Shown here in pieces: positions 23,301 through 34,302 of a stretch of 64,000 bases of DNA. A program made the translations under genes and the position numbers. Source of the DNA: Uloborus plumipes (lineage: Eukaryota > Arthropoda > Arachnida > Araneae > Uloboridae); assembly GCA_038373865.1 (NCBI GenBank), contig JAXGGA010003008.1:1-64000 (forward strand), read 5' to 3'. How positions within the stretch are numbered: the first letter of the stretch is position 1; every line of letters begins with the position of its first letter. Below the pieces are notes generated by a model. It saw only the letters and a program-made list of their open reading frames with translations, had not been told where the DNA came from and did no database searches.

Positions 23301-25553
23301 ACGCCAGTGCAATATGTTTTGTGCTCTTTCTATTGTCAAAATAAATAAAAATAGCTATTGTTTCTCATGTATTACTGAACAAGGAAACGCCAAGTGAATG
23401 TTGAGGGAAGATGCATGTACTCTACGCTACTTCAGAGGGCGAGCCACTTTTTTTAAAACGGTACACAAATATACGTGCTAATCAGTTTTTTTTATCATTC
23501 TCAGTTCGAGCACCGTCGTTGTGGTACCCGCCAATACCTTCCCTATTGTTGGCCCATGTTTGTATACGCTGTATTTAAAATTAAAAAAAAAAATCAAGAA
23601 AATACATCTGGTACTTTCTTAAAGCCAGGAGGGAACAATTGCCTCTCCTAACTCCCTCATAGATAATATTAGTATTAAATAACGGCGGGTCTCTGGAACA
23701 TTTTAAATACTTAGAATGAAAAGTATTTATTCATAAAAAATAATCGGAGGCCTAAAATAGCGAACTTTTATTTTGCCTGTATGCAAGGAGTCGTATTTAT
23801 TAAGCCAATTTCAGATTAATTATGCTTTTTATATTTTCTTTGATTTCCTAATTACAATAGAATCAATGCTTTGATTTTTATTTAAAATGCACAAATTATG
23901 TTTATTTTATACATTCTTCTAGTGTTTTAAAACAAATTCTATTTAAAATAAAAGCTGTTGTGTGGAAAAAAAACACACTATGTTCAATAACGAATTGCAA
24001 GAATTATTTGTTTTTTGAATTTATGTGAAATGATGGGAAAAGTAGGAACGCCCCGAACTAAAATTGTTAGAAAGACAAAAATTCTCAAATTGAACAAAAA
24101 CTTGTAAAAAATAAAACTTGAATTTTACCCAATAATACGAACAAGCAGACATATCATGCACACATAACATGAGGGGGAACACTGAGCATCGTTAAAAATG
24201 CTGAAAGAAAGAAAAAGAAAAAAAAGGTTGCAACATTATCTGCAAATTTTTCGAATAAATAAATCAAAATTTTTGGAGTAAGGACATTTTGGGAGGTCAC
24301 AATGACCTCCCATCAGAGCGACCTCTATGGGGGGGGGCGCAATTTTTCAAGTTCGCCACGGGCGCTGGGCCCCCTAGCTACGCTACTGCACATAACTAGA
24401 ATATTAATAAAATGCTAAATGTAATATTTTCCCCTCGCTTTGACGAAAATTGATGCAGAATAATGAGCAAAGTATGAAAAATAGGTTGATAAAAATTCTG
24501 CGCCAAAGAGTTGAAAACATCGTCTCAAAAAAACATTGAATGCAAAGCGCAGCGATGTTTAAAAATGATCCGGGGTAGTTAAAAAAAAAACTTTTTCAAT
24601 GAGATTGATACTGTAACTACTGGTTAACGATTAATCTGTTCTATCAAATATTTCTATGAAACTTTTTATCTAAAATGTAAAACATGGACATCGGAATAAA
24701 AAACATTGAGCATCGACATGGATGTCACAGCACTAATTCCAACCCTATGTATTAAATCCTAGTCTTGTTAATCTGCATAATTCTTAGTCTAAGAAATAAG
24801 CAGGATTAATAGTGGAAGAAAAAAACATTTAATATTTAACTTTTTCATTTGTGGAAATTTTAAAAGATTTAAATATATTAAATGCTATTCATACATTTAA
24901 ATTAAAAAGATAAAGTAAGAACAAAGGTCTGATATGATCAAACAATATTTTGTTTCTGTAATTTGAAAAGTCAGTAATAGATTTTTGTGTCCTCCCAGTG
25001 GGCAAAATTCAACCATAATTCTAACTAACATTTGGACATTAGTCCTATTTGAGGAAAACATAAAAAACAAATTTTCATCTTTCCTAAATCAATTAAAACA
25101 CTCCTATATATTAATTTTAAAAATATTTTATCAATTTTAAAAATGATGAGATTCACTAACTGAAAATGCTCATAACTTTTTTTCCAGTTAATTAAGGCGG
25201 TTGGAGCTTCAATGCTTTGTGGAAAACTTTAGATGGGGTATTTTTCCATAGGCCTTACCGAATTTGAAAAGATAGTACAATTTTTTATGCAAAAAAAACT
25301 TTAGAATGCAACAATGAGTTTTTAATTAATATCTCTATTACTTAGCATCTGTTTTCAAAATTTTTTATTGATGACACTAAAACTTGCAATAGTTACTTAA
25401 CAAAAAAAAAGAAAATTGGTTGATAAACAGTGGAGAAAAAGGTAACCAAAATTATACCTTCATGTAAAAAGAACTGTAATATGAAAAACATGCTTCAAGG
25501 CTTATTTCATATTCGCTGTATGTAATGAAATCTTTTTCTTATTTCTTTTTTAG
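20314..25553 (+). other. Intron 5
   Basis: Phase 0, 5.24 kb. The only complete mobile element I can bound is a hAT at 22407-24388. The rest (20320-22390 and 24400-25500) is AT-rich with poly-A/T and a poly-C run near 21747, and no recognisable protein. Confidence 0.8.
22407..24388. mobile_element. Non-autonomous hAT element (CAGTGGCGTAGCTAGG ends)
   Basis: 1982 bp with ends CAGTGGCGTAGCTAGG / CCTAGCTACGCTACTG and 8 bp flanks TACATAAC (22399-22406) and CACATAAC (24389-24396), differing at one base. These ends are a classic hAT signature. No transposase frame remains. Confidence 0.9.
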
Positions 25554-25721
25554 GAACTTAAACATCCTACGGACAAGAGAATTTTCGTCATTGCGGCAGC
25601 CCTAAAAAAGGGCTATTCGGTTGAAAAATTACACAAATTGACAGACATTGACTCTTGGTTTTTGCACAAGTTCAAGAATATTATAGACTTCCATACACAT
25701 CTGGAAAATTTGAGGCCACAA
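25554..25721 (+). CDS. CAD: CAD exon 6: oligomerisation domain, first part
   Basis: Fifty-six codons, phase 0, acceptor TTCTTTTTTAG, donor GTAAGT. Protein [20 protein letters not shown], then [24 protein letters not shown], a small-residue run, Y-S-V-x-x-L and IDxWFL are the usual order in the helical domain between the two ATP-grasp halves. Codon choice here is AT-rich, unlike exons 1, 3, 8 and 12. Confidence 0.93.
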
Positions 25722-25833
25722 GTAAGTTAAAACTTAAAAGTAACAAAACTTTTTTGAAGCAAATAAAAGTAAGTTTCATTATTAGTGTTATTGTTATTTT
25801 TTAAACTGACAAATGATTTTTTTTTTTTTGCAG
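25722..25833 (+). other. Intron 6 (shortest, 112 bp)
   Basis: A compact phase 0 intron with donor GTAAGT and a long T tract before GCAG. No insertion, unlike all its neighbours. Confidence 0.93.
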
Positions 25834-25925
25834 CTTAGTGATATATCTGTTCTGAGTCACGAAGTCATCCTAAAGGCGAAACAGATGGGTTTTTCTGACA
25901 AACATATTGCAAGTTGTGTGAAAAG
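25834..25925 (+). CDS. CAD: CAD exon 7: oligomerisation domain, second part
   Basis: Ninety-two bases ending in phase 2 (the last two bases AG join C of exon 8 to make a serine codon). It encodes LSDISVLSHEVILKAKQMGF and SDKHIASCVK. K-x-x-G-F-S-D-K-x-I is the standard motif of this helical domain. It is the only phase 2 junction among the introns in the window. Confidence 0.93.
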
Positions 25926-26027
25926 GTAAGCTACACTGCTCAAAACAATTAAAGGATACTGAGATTTTGGGTTGATTTTGCACCTAAAGACCATTTTGGT
26001 TGATTGATACATTATCCACCACACGTA

Positions 26028-27390
26028 CAGGGTTCGTACGCTCCTTACAAACTCCTGCTTTTTAAAAAGAAAAAATAAGGGCCCTTAAAACTCCTCAATT
26101 TTGATATAATCTCCTTACAAACTCCTTATTTTTAATTCTGTGAATGCAAGCCCTTGAATATTTTCTTCTACTACTAATCCCAAGATTGTGGTATTTTTTC
26201 ACGTGTTAATACCGGAAATCTAGTGTTTTTCGTTGCGCTTTTATCTTCCTACATCCGAATTTTTTTTCCTTACTCCAAATTTTCGACGATTAAGTCTTCA
26301 ATTATTAATAATATGGATCAAGTAGACCTGTTAAAAAGGACATAATATTTTTTTTCTTTAGTACATTGTTTTATTAGCCGTTTTTATACTTATGACGCCT
26401 TCATTTTAAATGATGCAATCTGTTTGCATCCGGTTTGGGAATGGAATTTTTCTGACTTTTGGTGCGTATTTCGCTTTATTAAGGGGCAAATAAGTAAAAT
26501 GTCTTATTATTTCTATTAAAATCGAAAATTAAAAATTTTCAAGCGAAAATTCTGTTTTTTATGAGAGACAACAGATTAAAATTTAAGTTACTGATTTAAT
26601 TTAATTTTGCTTCAATTACTTTATTGCTATCACTATTATGTTTACCGAAGAGCTTTAAAATGTTAATTTAAAACATTTTTACTTGAATAAATCCTTTTAT
26701 AAGTCGCTTTTTTCCCCTTTAATGTAAATCGCGATCTTTTTGCATCCGCCATTGGAATAAGATTTTTCCAATTCATGACGTTTACTATACTTTGTCAAGA
26801 GGCAAACGACTAAATTTTTTTTTATTTTTCCTTTAAATCATCAATTTAAAAAAAATTTTAAACAAAATTTTGTGCACTTTAATAGTGTCAATCGTCAGAA
26901 AGTTGGAAGTTGTTTTTACCTCTACTATTTTTTGTTAGCTCATTACAATTTTTATTTTAATGATTACTTTTTTATGCTGATTCTATTTACGAAATTATTA
27001 AAGAGTGTCTTGTTTTTGAGGAAACACTAATTTTATTTTATTTTTTTACATTCTTTTTTAATTTTTTTTTTACTTTTCTTTTAAATTCTGCCTCAAAATA
27101 AAGTATTTTTCAATGGTTAATCCCCCCCCCCATCCATACTTGAATTTGATTCTGAGTCTGCTAACACTCAAGTAGCAATAACTGCATATTTGACTTTCAA
27201 TTTAGTATGTTACTCAACATATTGTATGACGGCAAAAATAAATAGCACAAAAGTTGTAAAAAATGTTTTGAGATATGTTGCTAAGAAATAAGTATTTTGA
27301 ATGGGAAAGTCCTTAAAAATTGAATTGAACTCCTGAAAAACTCCTTAGAAACTCCTTACTTTTAATTTTCAAATTTGAGTATGAACCCTG
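26028..27390. mobile_element. hAT-like element (CAGGGTTCGTACGCTC end)
   Basis: 1363 bp between CAGGGTTCGTACG and its inverted partner ending GAGTATGAACCCTG. Just inside both ends are repeated ACTCCTTA-type motifs. The outer flanks do not give a clean 8 bp duplication, so the superfamily rests on the CAGGG terminus only. Confidence 0.65.
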
Positions 27391-27606
27391 AGGTAGTAAG
27401 CTACGAGAGATAAAAATTACATTAGTTGGCAGAAAAAAATGCTTTTCATTCAGCTTTTGGGTACAAAAGGGAAAAGAACACATTTTCTGAAAATGAGAAA
27501 AACAAGTTAAAAAAAGTGTTTTCTTTGAAGAAAACCACTTCTAGTAGGGGGTATGGTTTTCCCGGACAGCTAGCAGTGTTAAACACCTCTGAGGCATGGA
27601 CTCAAT

Positions 27607-28278
27607 AGCCCCGTTCACATGGCGCGTTTCTACTCCGGAAAGAACCCGCTTCGAACCGCATTCCGGGTTTTTGTGGAGTTAAAGCGGAACTTTTTCCCTC
27701 CTGCTCTCGACTGGAATCAAAGCGGGGTTTTTACCCAGAATGCACTGCGCGCATCGAGTTTGTTTACATCCGCCATATTGGATAACGCGTCGTCGGATTC
27801 TCTTCGTGTCTTCGTCTTTTTCGTTCTTCGCGTTTGGTATTCTCTTCGGCCATGACTTCGAATTTAAATGAAAACGAAAGATGGCAGGATGAGGAGACAC
27901 AACTCTTAATCAAGTTATGATCGGAAGCGGACGTCCAAGCCAGATTGGATGGGACGTTCCGCTCCAATGCCGTCTACAAAAATTTGGCGACACAGCTTGC
28001 TGAGCACGGGTGCCGAAGAATCCATCAGGCAGATTCGCAACAAAATTAAGTTCTTTCTTTCTCAAATAACGTGAAAATCCTTCCAAAACCAACAAAACAT
28101 GTACGCAGATTGTAAACAGAGCGAAAAGGAGGCTGGGTAAAAATGCTAAGGATGCTGGGTAATTCCGTTTTGTGGAATAAAACCTCTTTTCATATGTGAA
28201 CGGTGGATTTGCCGAGCGGTTTTTTTCGGGGTTGGAGCGGAGAAATGTGAGGTTGAAAAGCTTCATGTGAACGGGGCT
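27607..28278. mobile_element. PIF/Harbinger-like element inside the Tc1 relic
   Basis: 672 bp with ends AGCCCCGTTCACATG / CATGTGAACGGGGCT and AAT on each side (27604-27606, 28279-28281). Removing the element and one AAT restores the expected Tc1 reading, so a 3 bp duplication is favoured over a TA one. It also contains the relic of a Myb-like protein, as harbinger elements do. Confidence 0.8.
27852..28072 (+). pseudogene. Myb/trihelix-like DNA-binding protein relic of harbinger element
   Basis: From ATG at 27852 the reading is MTSNLNENERWQDEETQLLI, an in-frame TGA where a tryptophan is usual, then VQARLDGTFRSNAVYKNLAT and QLAEHGCRR. A frameshift near 28020 leads into QIRNKIKFFLSQIT. W-x-x-x-E-x-x-x-L-I ... 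VQxxLDGTxR ... IRNKIK is the pattern of the Myb/SANT-like proteins carried by PIF/Harbinger transposons, which help the transposase find DNA. No DDE transposase is present. Confidence 0.75.
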
Positions 28279-29938
28279 AATGAGGGTGTTAATGAGGGGC
28301 TGGGGTATTCTGCCCCACTTCTCCTCAAGAGCTCTTCCGGGTGCCTGGAGAGTTTCTGGAGGTGATAGGCATTCAGCCACTCTTCTTCCTAGGCTGTCCT
28401 AAACATGCTCTATTGGGTTCATATCCGGAGAACACGCTGGCCAGTCCATACTGTCCCCCCCCCCCCCCCCATTGTCCAAATAACAAGTTTGACTGCAAGG
28501 GATCCCAATTCAGTGAAGAAAACATCTTTTGCCGAATGACTTTTCATTCATAAACTCTCATCTTTTACACTGAAAAAGGAGCTCTTAATAGCTTCGAAAC
28601 AAGTTTCAGCATTTAAATTGAGACATTTATGCTTTATAATGTTGATATTATGTGGATTTAATCATTTTAAGCTTTGAAAACTGGTTATAAATAGAAAAAT
28701 AATGAAGATATGGTATTTTGGTGAAACCATTTGCTGTAATTTTAGCCATCCTCCATGCCCCCTGCACTATTTTTGGGGGTGGCAACATCCGGATTCGTAC
28801 TCCTAGTGCCAATACCTTTCAGAAAAACTAACTCTCATTATTGTATCACAAAAATCGCACGGAACTTGAAATTTGACCAGTTGCTCCTCCACTAGTGAGG
28901 TGTCGGATTCAGAACGAACAGGAAGGTCTCAAGTGCGATTTTAACCGTCGAAGAACCATAATGTTCACTAATGGTGGTTGGTGCACATTAAAAATGTTGT
29001 TTTTACAAAATGTTCCAAGCTCTCATTCCAAATTAATACTACCTCTGGGGGTGTGAACCAGGGGCTGTTCGGCTCCTGCTCTTGATAAAAAAAAAAGAGC
29101 CTGCTGAGGGCCAAATTCAACAGGTTAAACCATGTTTAGTGGTAGGTACGGGAACCCTGGAGGGAGTGATTGATATGTAATAGTTCCTTGTATTTGAATT
29201 CATCCCAATTAAAAGCTGAAGTTTAAAATTCCAGAAATAATCTGCGGATACATGCAAACAATGTTCTATCATGGAAATGAATTAAGCAAACAGTAAGAAA
29301 CTGATAATGTGAATATTTTTTTACGCATCAGATTAAAATAATTGAAGTTCATGTGCTGTGCCTGAATGACAAGATTTTTTTTCAGTCCATTTGTTGCAAT
29401 AAAAATGACTCTGTTTAATTTTTTTAAAAAAATCTTACTCCTGACTGAATCAAGTATAAGTAAAATAATCTATAAAATCCTTCCAATGAACAGTAAGGGA
29501 AAGACATATTTTCATTTGATTTTGATGGAAGTGTCCACACCTTTATCTTTCAGTTTAAATGCCTACGAAAGTTTTTCTAACGACTACACGCACATTTGAA
29601 TTCCTTCTCCGAGTGCACGGTTGCATTCCTTTTTTTATTTGTATGGAATGTTTTCAATAAATAATGAGAGAAACGATCATTTTAAATGCATACAACAATA
29701 CTAACGTACCGAAAAAAGTGTCATTACTTTTTAAATTTACTTTTTGTTGATTGAAAATATCCGATACATATCAGAATATTGTTTATTTTTGATAATTTGG
29801 GAAGTTTTGTGATATTTTCCAATCTATTGGGTCTATTTTACATTTTGAACGAATTGTGATTGTTTGCAAAATATCGGGCATTTTTGATGATCTATGATAT
29901 TTTCCAAAATATCAAGCATTTTGGAAAGTATTGTGGTA

Positions 29939-30096
29939 CTGTCGTCCCCGCTTAATCGGGTAACGGATAAACGAATACCCCGCTAATACGAATAAAATAT
30001 CTCGGAACCGATGCCATAGACATAACATTAAAGATCCCCGCTTAATCGAATAATATTTCTTGGAACCGACAGTATTCGTTTGAGCGGGGCCGACAG
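29939..30096. mobile_element. TA-target MITE just upstream of exon 8
   Basis: 158 bp, TA on both sides (29937-29938, 30097-30098), ends CTGTCGTCCCCGCTTAATCG and CGTTTGAGCGGGGCCGACAG. The type is pogo/mariner-like. It leaves about 80 bases between its end and the exon. Confidence 0.85.
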
Positions 30097-30177
30097 TATT
30101 TCCCGAATCCCACCGAGGAAGCTCGGGCACCGTTTCCCGAGCGGTGGAGGTCCGAACTCTCTCCCTCTCTCTTGCAG

Positions 30178-30427
30178 CTCCGAGTACGTGGTCAGGAAGC
30201 ACCGGGAGAACGTGCTGGGCGTCCGTCCCGCCGTCAAGCAGATCGACACCGTGGCGGCCGAGTGGCCGGCCACCATGAACTACCTCTACCTCACCTACAA
30301 CGGGGCGTCGCACGACGTCGCCTTCCCCGGATCCGCGGTCATGGTCCTGGGGTCCGGCGTCTACCGGATCGGGAGCTCGGTCGAGTTCGACTGGTGCGCC
30401 GTCAACTGCGTGGAGGAGCTCAGGAAG
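30178..30427 (+). CDS. CAD: CAD exon 8: end of oligomerisation segment and start of second half
   Basis: 250 bases; the first C completes the serine codon begun in exon 7. The protein runs [37 protein letters not shown], then [20 protein letters not shown]. VKQIDTxAAE ends the oligomerisation domain, and the glycine-rich [20 protein letters not shown] opens the second, carbamoyl-phosphate-forming half. This is the stretch that most favours CAD over CPS1. Strongly GC-rich, as is its 5' flank. Donor GTACTG is weak. Confidence 0.96.
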
Positions 30428-30544
30428 GTACTGGTAGAATATAGCCTATTAGTTTAGCTACACTTACTTTTAGCCTCGAGTCCTTCTGAACAAAGCTTCA
30501 TGCTTCGTGGAATTCGACCGACTGATAAGGTAAACAACTTGTAC

Positions 30545-31346
30545 ATACCTGCCAACTTGGCCGTACAACGTACGGTTTTTTGCCCTTTTGTACGATCGTA
30601 CGGTAAAGGTGTAAAATCGTACGTTTTTCACAGATTTTTCATCAATTCCAATGTTTTTTTTTTCACACATAACTAAATTTCAACGACTAGGTTTCTTTGG
30701 AATAAATCGTTACATGTATTAAAACGCGACGCAAAGCCTAAACTTCGTCATATTTCAGCACTGAACGCGTACTTCGTGGAAAACTGGTCCGCGTGGTTGA
30801 GACTGCAATCCTTTTGCATCGTGCAAATATTTTAATATTTGCGAAATTTTAAGGTTACATTAACATATGCTACCTTAGGTTATCACATTTAATTATTTAT
30901 TTTTACAATTTTTAAATTTTTTCCTAACATTTTACATGTTTACATTTTACCCGAGATTCTCGTAAAATCGCTTATTTTGCTTGACATTTCAATCCTTTAA
31001 CATCTGGTCAGTGCTTTATTATTTTTGATGGTTAAAAGGTTTTTTGCATGACTCTCGAGGACTACTTTATTTTATTTCATTTCTTATTTTCTTTTCATGC
31101 TTTTTTTTCTTACCAGCATGCTTATATTCAACACATACGTCACTGAAAATTGCAACTGAAATGAATTTATTCAATTAAAAATATAAAGAAAGTAAAATAT
31201 CAATTATAATGAAAGAAAACTACTGAAAGTGACTGTGATATAATTACTGATTAATGTCTGATTTTCATTAAGAAATAGGTTATTGTCTCAGCACGATTTC
31301 GTAGGTAAAATTGTAAGATTTTCAAAGTAGACATGTTGGCAGGTAT
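30545..31346. mobile_element. Non-autonomous hAT element (ATACCTGCCAAC ends)
   Basis: 802 bp with ends ATACCTGCCAAC / GTTGGCAGGTAT and 8 bp flanks ACTTGTAC (30537-30544) and GCTTGTAC (31347-31354), one mismatch. Subterminal text is rich in CGTACG. Confidence 0.8.
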
Positions 31347-31459
31347 GCTTGTACGATCGCGGGATGTGACGTCATAGGTCTCACATCCCGCTATCAGGTA
31401 TGTGCCGCTCTCGGCGAGCGCTTCATTTTTTCGCCAAGGTTCATGTGAAGGTGCTTTAA

Positions 31460-31953
31460 CCCATTTATGCCCAGTAGCCTAAAAACAGGACACTTGTTAG
31501 TTACTGCATTCAAAAAGCCTGTAATGGGTTTTACTAAAGCTGTTTTTCACAAGTTAAATAGTCCTTCTTCTCGAGAAAACCAGATAGAACCACTAGTTGG
31601 ACATTAGAGTTTATTTATTGACAGCTATTTTCAGACTAATCAGTCAAGCATCCAGCATGGGTAGCCGCAGGAAGTAAGTTTTTTTTGCGAACTTTTTTCC
31701 ATAAAATTAAACTATTTTAAAATGATTTACTTAAAATGGATCACAGATGCTTCTGTAATGTTACTTTACAAAAGTAAAGTTAAGTAAGGTCGTATTTTGC
31801 TCACGTATCTGCAAAATATCCCATAAACAGGACTTTAAATAACTTAATAAATATGGCAATGGCGAACTATTTTAAGCCTAAAGTATGTAAACCATTCCAA
31901 TTTAGAGTTTTAAGCAGATAAAAATTGTTAAATAAAACTTGGGCATAAATGGA
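31460..31953. mobile_element. TTAA-target MITE family D, copy 2
   Basis: Ends CCCATTTATGCCCA / TGGGCATAAATGGA with TTAA on each side (31456-31459, 31954-31957). Same family as 3528-4041 and better preserved. Non-coding. Confidence 0.85.
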
Positions 31954-32342
31954 TTAAAGTGGCGTGTTTTATCCGGAATTTCGTACGCTGGGACCGATCG
32001 TTTCCGTTTTCCCTTCCATTTTTTAAAAATGTCGATGTTTTTCCGATGTGCGAAAGGGTGAGAATTTTCCGTAAAATATTGAACGATACATATGTTTCCT
32101 ACACAAATAATGCAAATGCGACACATTTAGGCCGAAAAATGAAGCCAAAAGGGAAGCGGTCAACATATACGTGGGGCAGAATTTCCAAAACATTTTCCTG
32201 AACAATTCTTGGAAAAAAAACCCCTAGCATGTGCACATTTTCCTGATTTTAGTTCAACTCTTTTAAGCAAACGAAAAAGAAGTAAATGCTCACACATTCT
32301 GCTGCCATTCTGACTGTAAAATAATTACTGTAAGAGATTGAT

Positions 32343-32458
32343 GACGCCAAAAGTGCGGGAACTGCTGTACTCCCAAATGTTCCTGTAGTGCTTGTGAATT
32401 GACGCCAAAAGTGCGGGAACTGCTGTACTCCCAAATGTTCCTGTAGTGCTTGTGAATT
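32343..32458. repeat. Perfect 58 bp tandem duplication
   Basis: Two identical 58 bp units, 32343-32400 and 32401-32458, starting GACGCCAAAAGTGCGGGAAC. No differences seen, so it is recent. Confidence 0.95.
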
Positions 32459-32719
32459 GCTGAGCATTTCTTTAAAAAAGAATACAATATAGTTGCAGCT
32501 CAAAATTTTATTGATATTAAGTCAAAATTAAAGCAACAGGTAAATTAAAATCGTACCCATAAAAGCGAACCCATTACAAAAATCGTGATCGCTAAAATAA
32601 ACCTTTTCTGTGGAAAGGAATGAAAATCGCATTATTTTCCACTTAATAAAGGCCACTGCATTTAATTTCCCATCTTTTTGAAGCATTTACTTTTAAAAAT
32701 CGCTGCAAAAATATTTTTG

Positions 32720-32956
32720 CCTTTAGGAACCGGGCAGTACACATGTCGTACCATAAGTCTTTTTTTTTTTTTAGAAAACAGGGTTGAGATTTTCACTCGA
32801 ACCCTTTAGAGCCTGAGATTTTTTCGAGGTTTCATGCGTCTGGTACGACAGTTTATACCTTCTTTTTTCAATGGAAAAGAAATCTGTGGTTCAACTGTCG
32901 TACTACTACCTGGGTCGAAAGAAAAATTTCTATATAAACAGCCCGGATCCAAAAGG
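32720..32956 (-). mobile_element. TTAA-target MITE family A, copy 3 (reverse)
   Basis: Inverted relative to the other copies, from CCTTTAGGAACCGGGC to GCCCGGATCCAAAAGG. The flanking TTAA has decayed on both sides (TTGC and CTAA), suggesting an older insertion than copy 4. Confidence 0.75.
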
Positions 32957-33087
32957 CTAAAAAATGGAAAATGTCTGACAAAATTTTCCGGTTACTTGAG
33001 CGTTCTGGTTAATCGAATGCTTGGTTACAAAAATGTTCACCAACTGTTATATATTTATCACTGACTGTTTTCTTTCTCATTCTGTAG

Positions 33088-33186
33088 ATGAACAAACAGA
33101 CCATCATGGTCAACTGTAATCCAGAGACTGTAAGCACAGACTACGACAAATGTGATAGGCTGTATTTCGAAGAAATTTCCTTTGAG
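33088..33186 (+). CDS. CAD: CAD exon 9: second half, N-terminal fold
   Basis: Thirty-three codons, phase 0, acceptor CATTCTGTAG, weak donor GTATTT. Protein [20 protein letters not shown] followed by [13 protein letters not shown]. [22 protein letters not shown] is a signature of the second CPSase half just before its ATP-grasp. AT-rich codon use. Confidence 0.95.
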
Positions 33187-34181
33187 GTATTTAGAACTTT
33201 CTTCTTTTCGCAATATTATAAGTATCTCTTTTGATTGTATAAAAGAAAACTGGGAGCCCAATAATTATAAACTCACATGTACCATTGAAAAAAGGCATTT
33301 TTGTCGTATGAAAAACAATTGTTAAATATACTGTTTTGTGAAACACCCTTCAAAGTTATTTTTACAAGTTGAACTGCATAATAGCTTTGAACTAAAAAAC
33401 ATTATAATTCCGTACCTTTTTTCATTTTTGAATATTTTTTGTAGAAAGTAAGAGTTTATTTTTGTCAAATCCTTCTGTAAAGTTATTTCTGGGTCATTCC
33501 ATAGTGACTAAGGTAACATTGAGCTGATTTTGTAACTGTTTTTACTTGTAACTTAAAGGATAAAAATTATTTTTTAGTTATGCTGGTGGATTTACAATGC
33601 ACATGGTATCTATGTATCATTTCTGCAAAGAATTTAAACAAAATTACTGACAGTAGATATTTTTTCAATCAAAATAGCAGCGTGACTGACTTAATGTTTT
33701 TGCAACCCTGAAAATGAATGCTCATGTTGTGTTGCAAAAATGTCTCAAAGTTGAGCAAGTGTTAAAAATTGAATGACATGTTTGAAAAATGTGTAAAGTT
33801 GGCTATTAAAAACATAAAACACATTTATTAAATCTTAATTTTTTTTAGTCTTAAGTGTCACTTTTACTCAAGATGGAGTGTGACTAACGTAACGTGACTA
33901 ACGTAACCATCGAATAACAAGCAGTAAATGCACTACAAACTATTTATTATGGCTAATCTCAGTGATAATTACAATACGTTTTCAATTTTTGTTAACTTCT
34001 TATGTTGTATGATTTTTATTTATTTATTTACTTATTTTTTTATACTTTTTTCACTTCGTTTTTTTTTTTCTTCGGCTGAGGTTGACATTTCTATGGAATG
34101 ACCCTTCTGTCTTCCGTTCGAAATGCATGGAAACTCAAACTGTTGATCTGCCTTGCTGTAATGTATTCCAATCTCTTGCAG
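33187..34181 (+). other. Intron 9
   Basis: Phase 0, 995 bp, mostly taken up by a family F MITE. The acceptor CTCTTGCAG lies 77 bases past that element; the remaining left 300 bases show nothing assignable. Confidence 0.88.
33491..34104. mobile_element. Family F MITE, copy 2
   Basis: 614 bp, ends GGGTCATTCCATAG / CTATGGAATGACCC, 4 bp flanks TTCT at 33487-33490 and 34105-34108. It matches copy 1 (5989-6583) along its length. A short local duplication (CGTAACGTGACTAACGTAAC) at about 33888 distinguishes it. Confidence 0.87.
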
Positions 34182-34283
34182 ACCGTGATGGACATCTACA
34201 ACCTGGAGAACCCAGAGGGCATCGTTCTGAGCATGGGTGGCCAGCTGCCCAACAACATCGCCATGGATCTCTGGCTGCACAAG
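34182..34283 (+). CDS. CAD: CAD exon 10: second half, nucleotide fold
   Basis: Thirty-four codons, phase 0, acceptor ATCTCTTGCAG, donor GTAAAG. Protein [20 protein letters not shown] then [23 protein letters not shown] is the second-half counterpart of TFGGQTALN in exon 1, as expected from the internal duplication of CPSase. Confidence 0.95.
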
Positions 34284-34302
34284 GTAAAGTGTGGCTTTGA
34301 AG

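Larger units (their letters stand above)
27541..28455 (-). pseudogene. Tc1-like transposase C-terminal relic, split by an insertion
   Basis: On the minus strand, 28455 to 28279 reads through DWPACSPDMNPIEHV, a stop in place of the family's tryptophan, then DSLGRRVAECLSPPETLQAP up to INTLI. After the inserted element, 27606-27541 continues ESMPQRCLTLLAVRENHTPY and a stop. PDxNPIEHxW is the block around the last acidic catalytic residue of Tc1 transposases. The N-terminal two thirds are missing. Confidence 0.85.
25926..30177 (+). other. Intron 7
   Basis: Phase 2, 4.25 kb, donor GTAAGC, acceptor CTCTTGCAG. It holds a hAT-like element, a Tc1 transposase relic split by a PIF/Harbinger-like element, a poly-C run near 28447-28470, and a small TA-target MITE 80 bases before exon 8. 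Bases 28560-29760 show nothing assignable; 29760-29935 repeats TGATATTTTCCAAAATATC-like text several times. Confidence 0.85.
30428..33087 (+). other. Intron 8
   Basis: Phase 0, 2.66 kb. Contains a hAT element, a family D TTAA-target element, a perfect two-unit tandem repeat and a reverse family A MITE. The open frame at 31959-32201 has no recognisable protein features. Confidence 0.85.

Noticed and set aside
24181..25500. Possible further exons in the long second part of intron 5
   Set aside because: Exons 5 and 6 join in frame with no missing family residues, and no open frame with splice sites and known motifs was seen.
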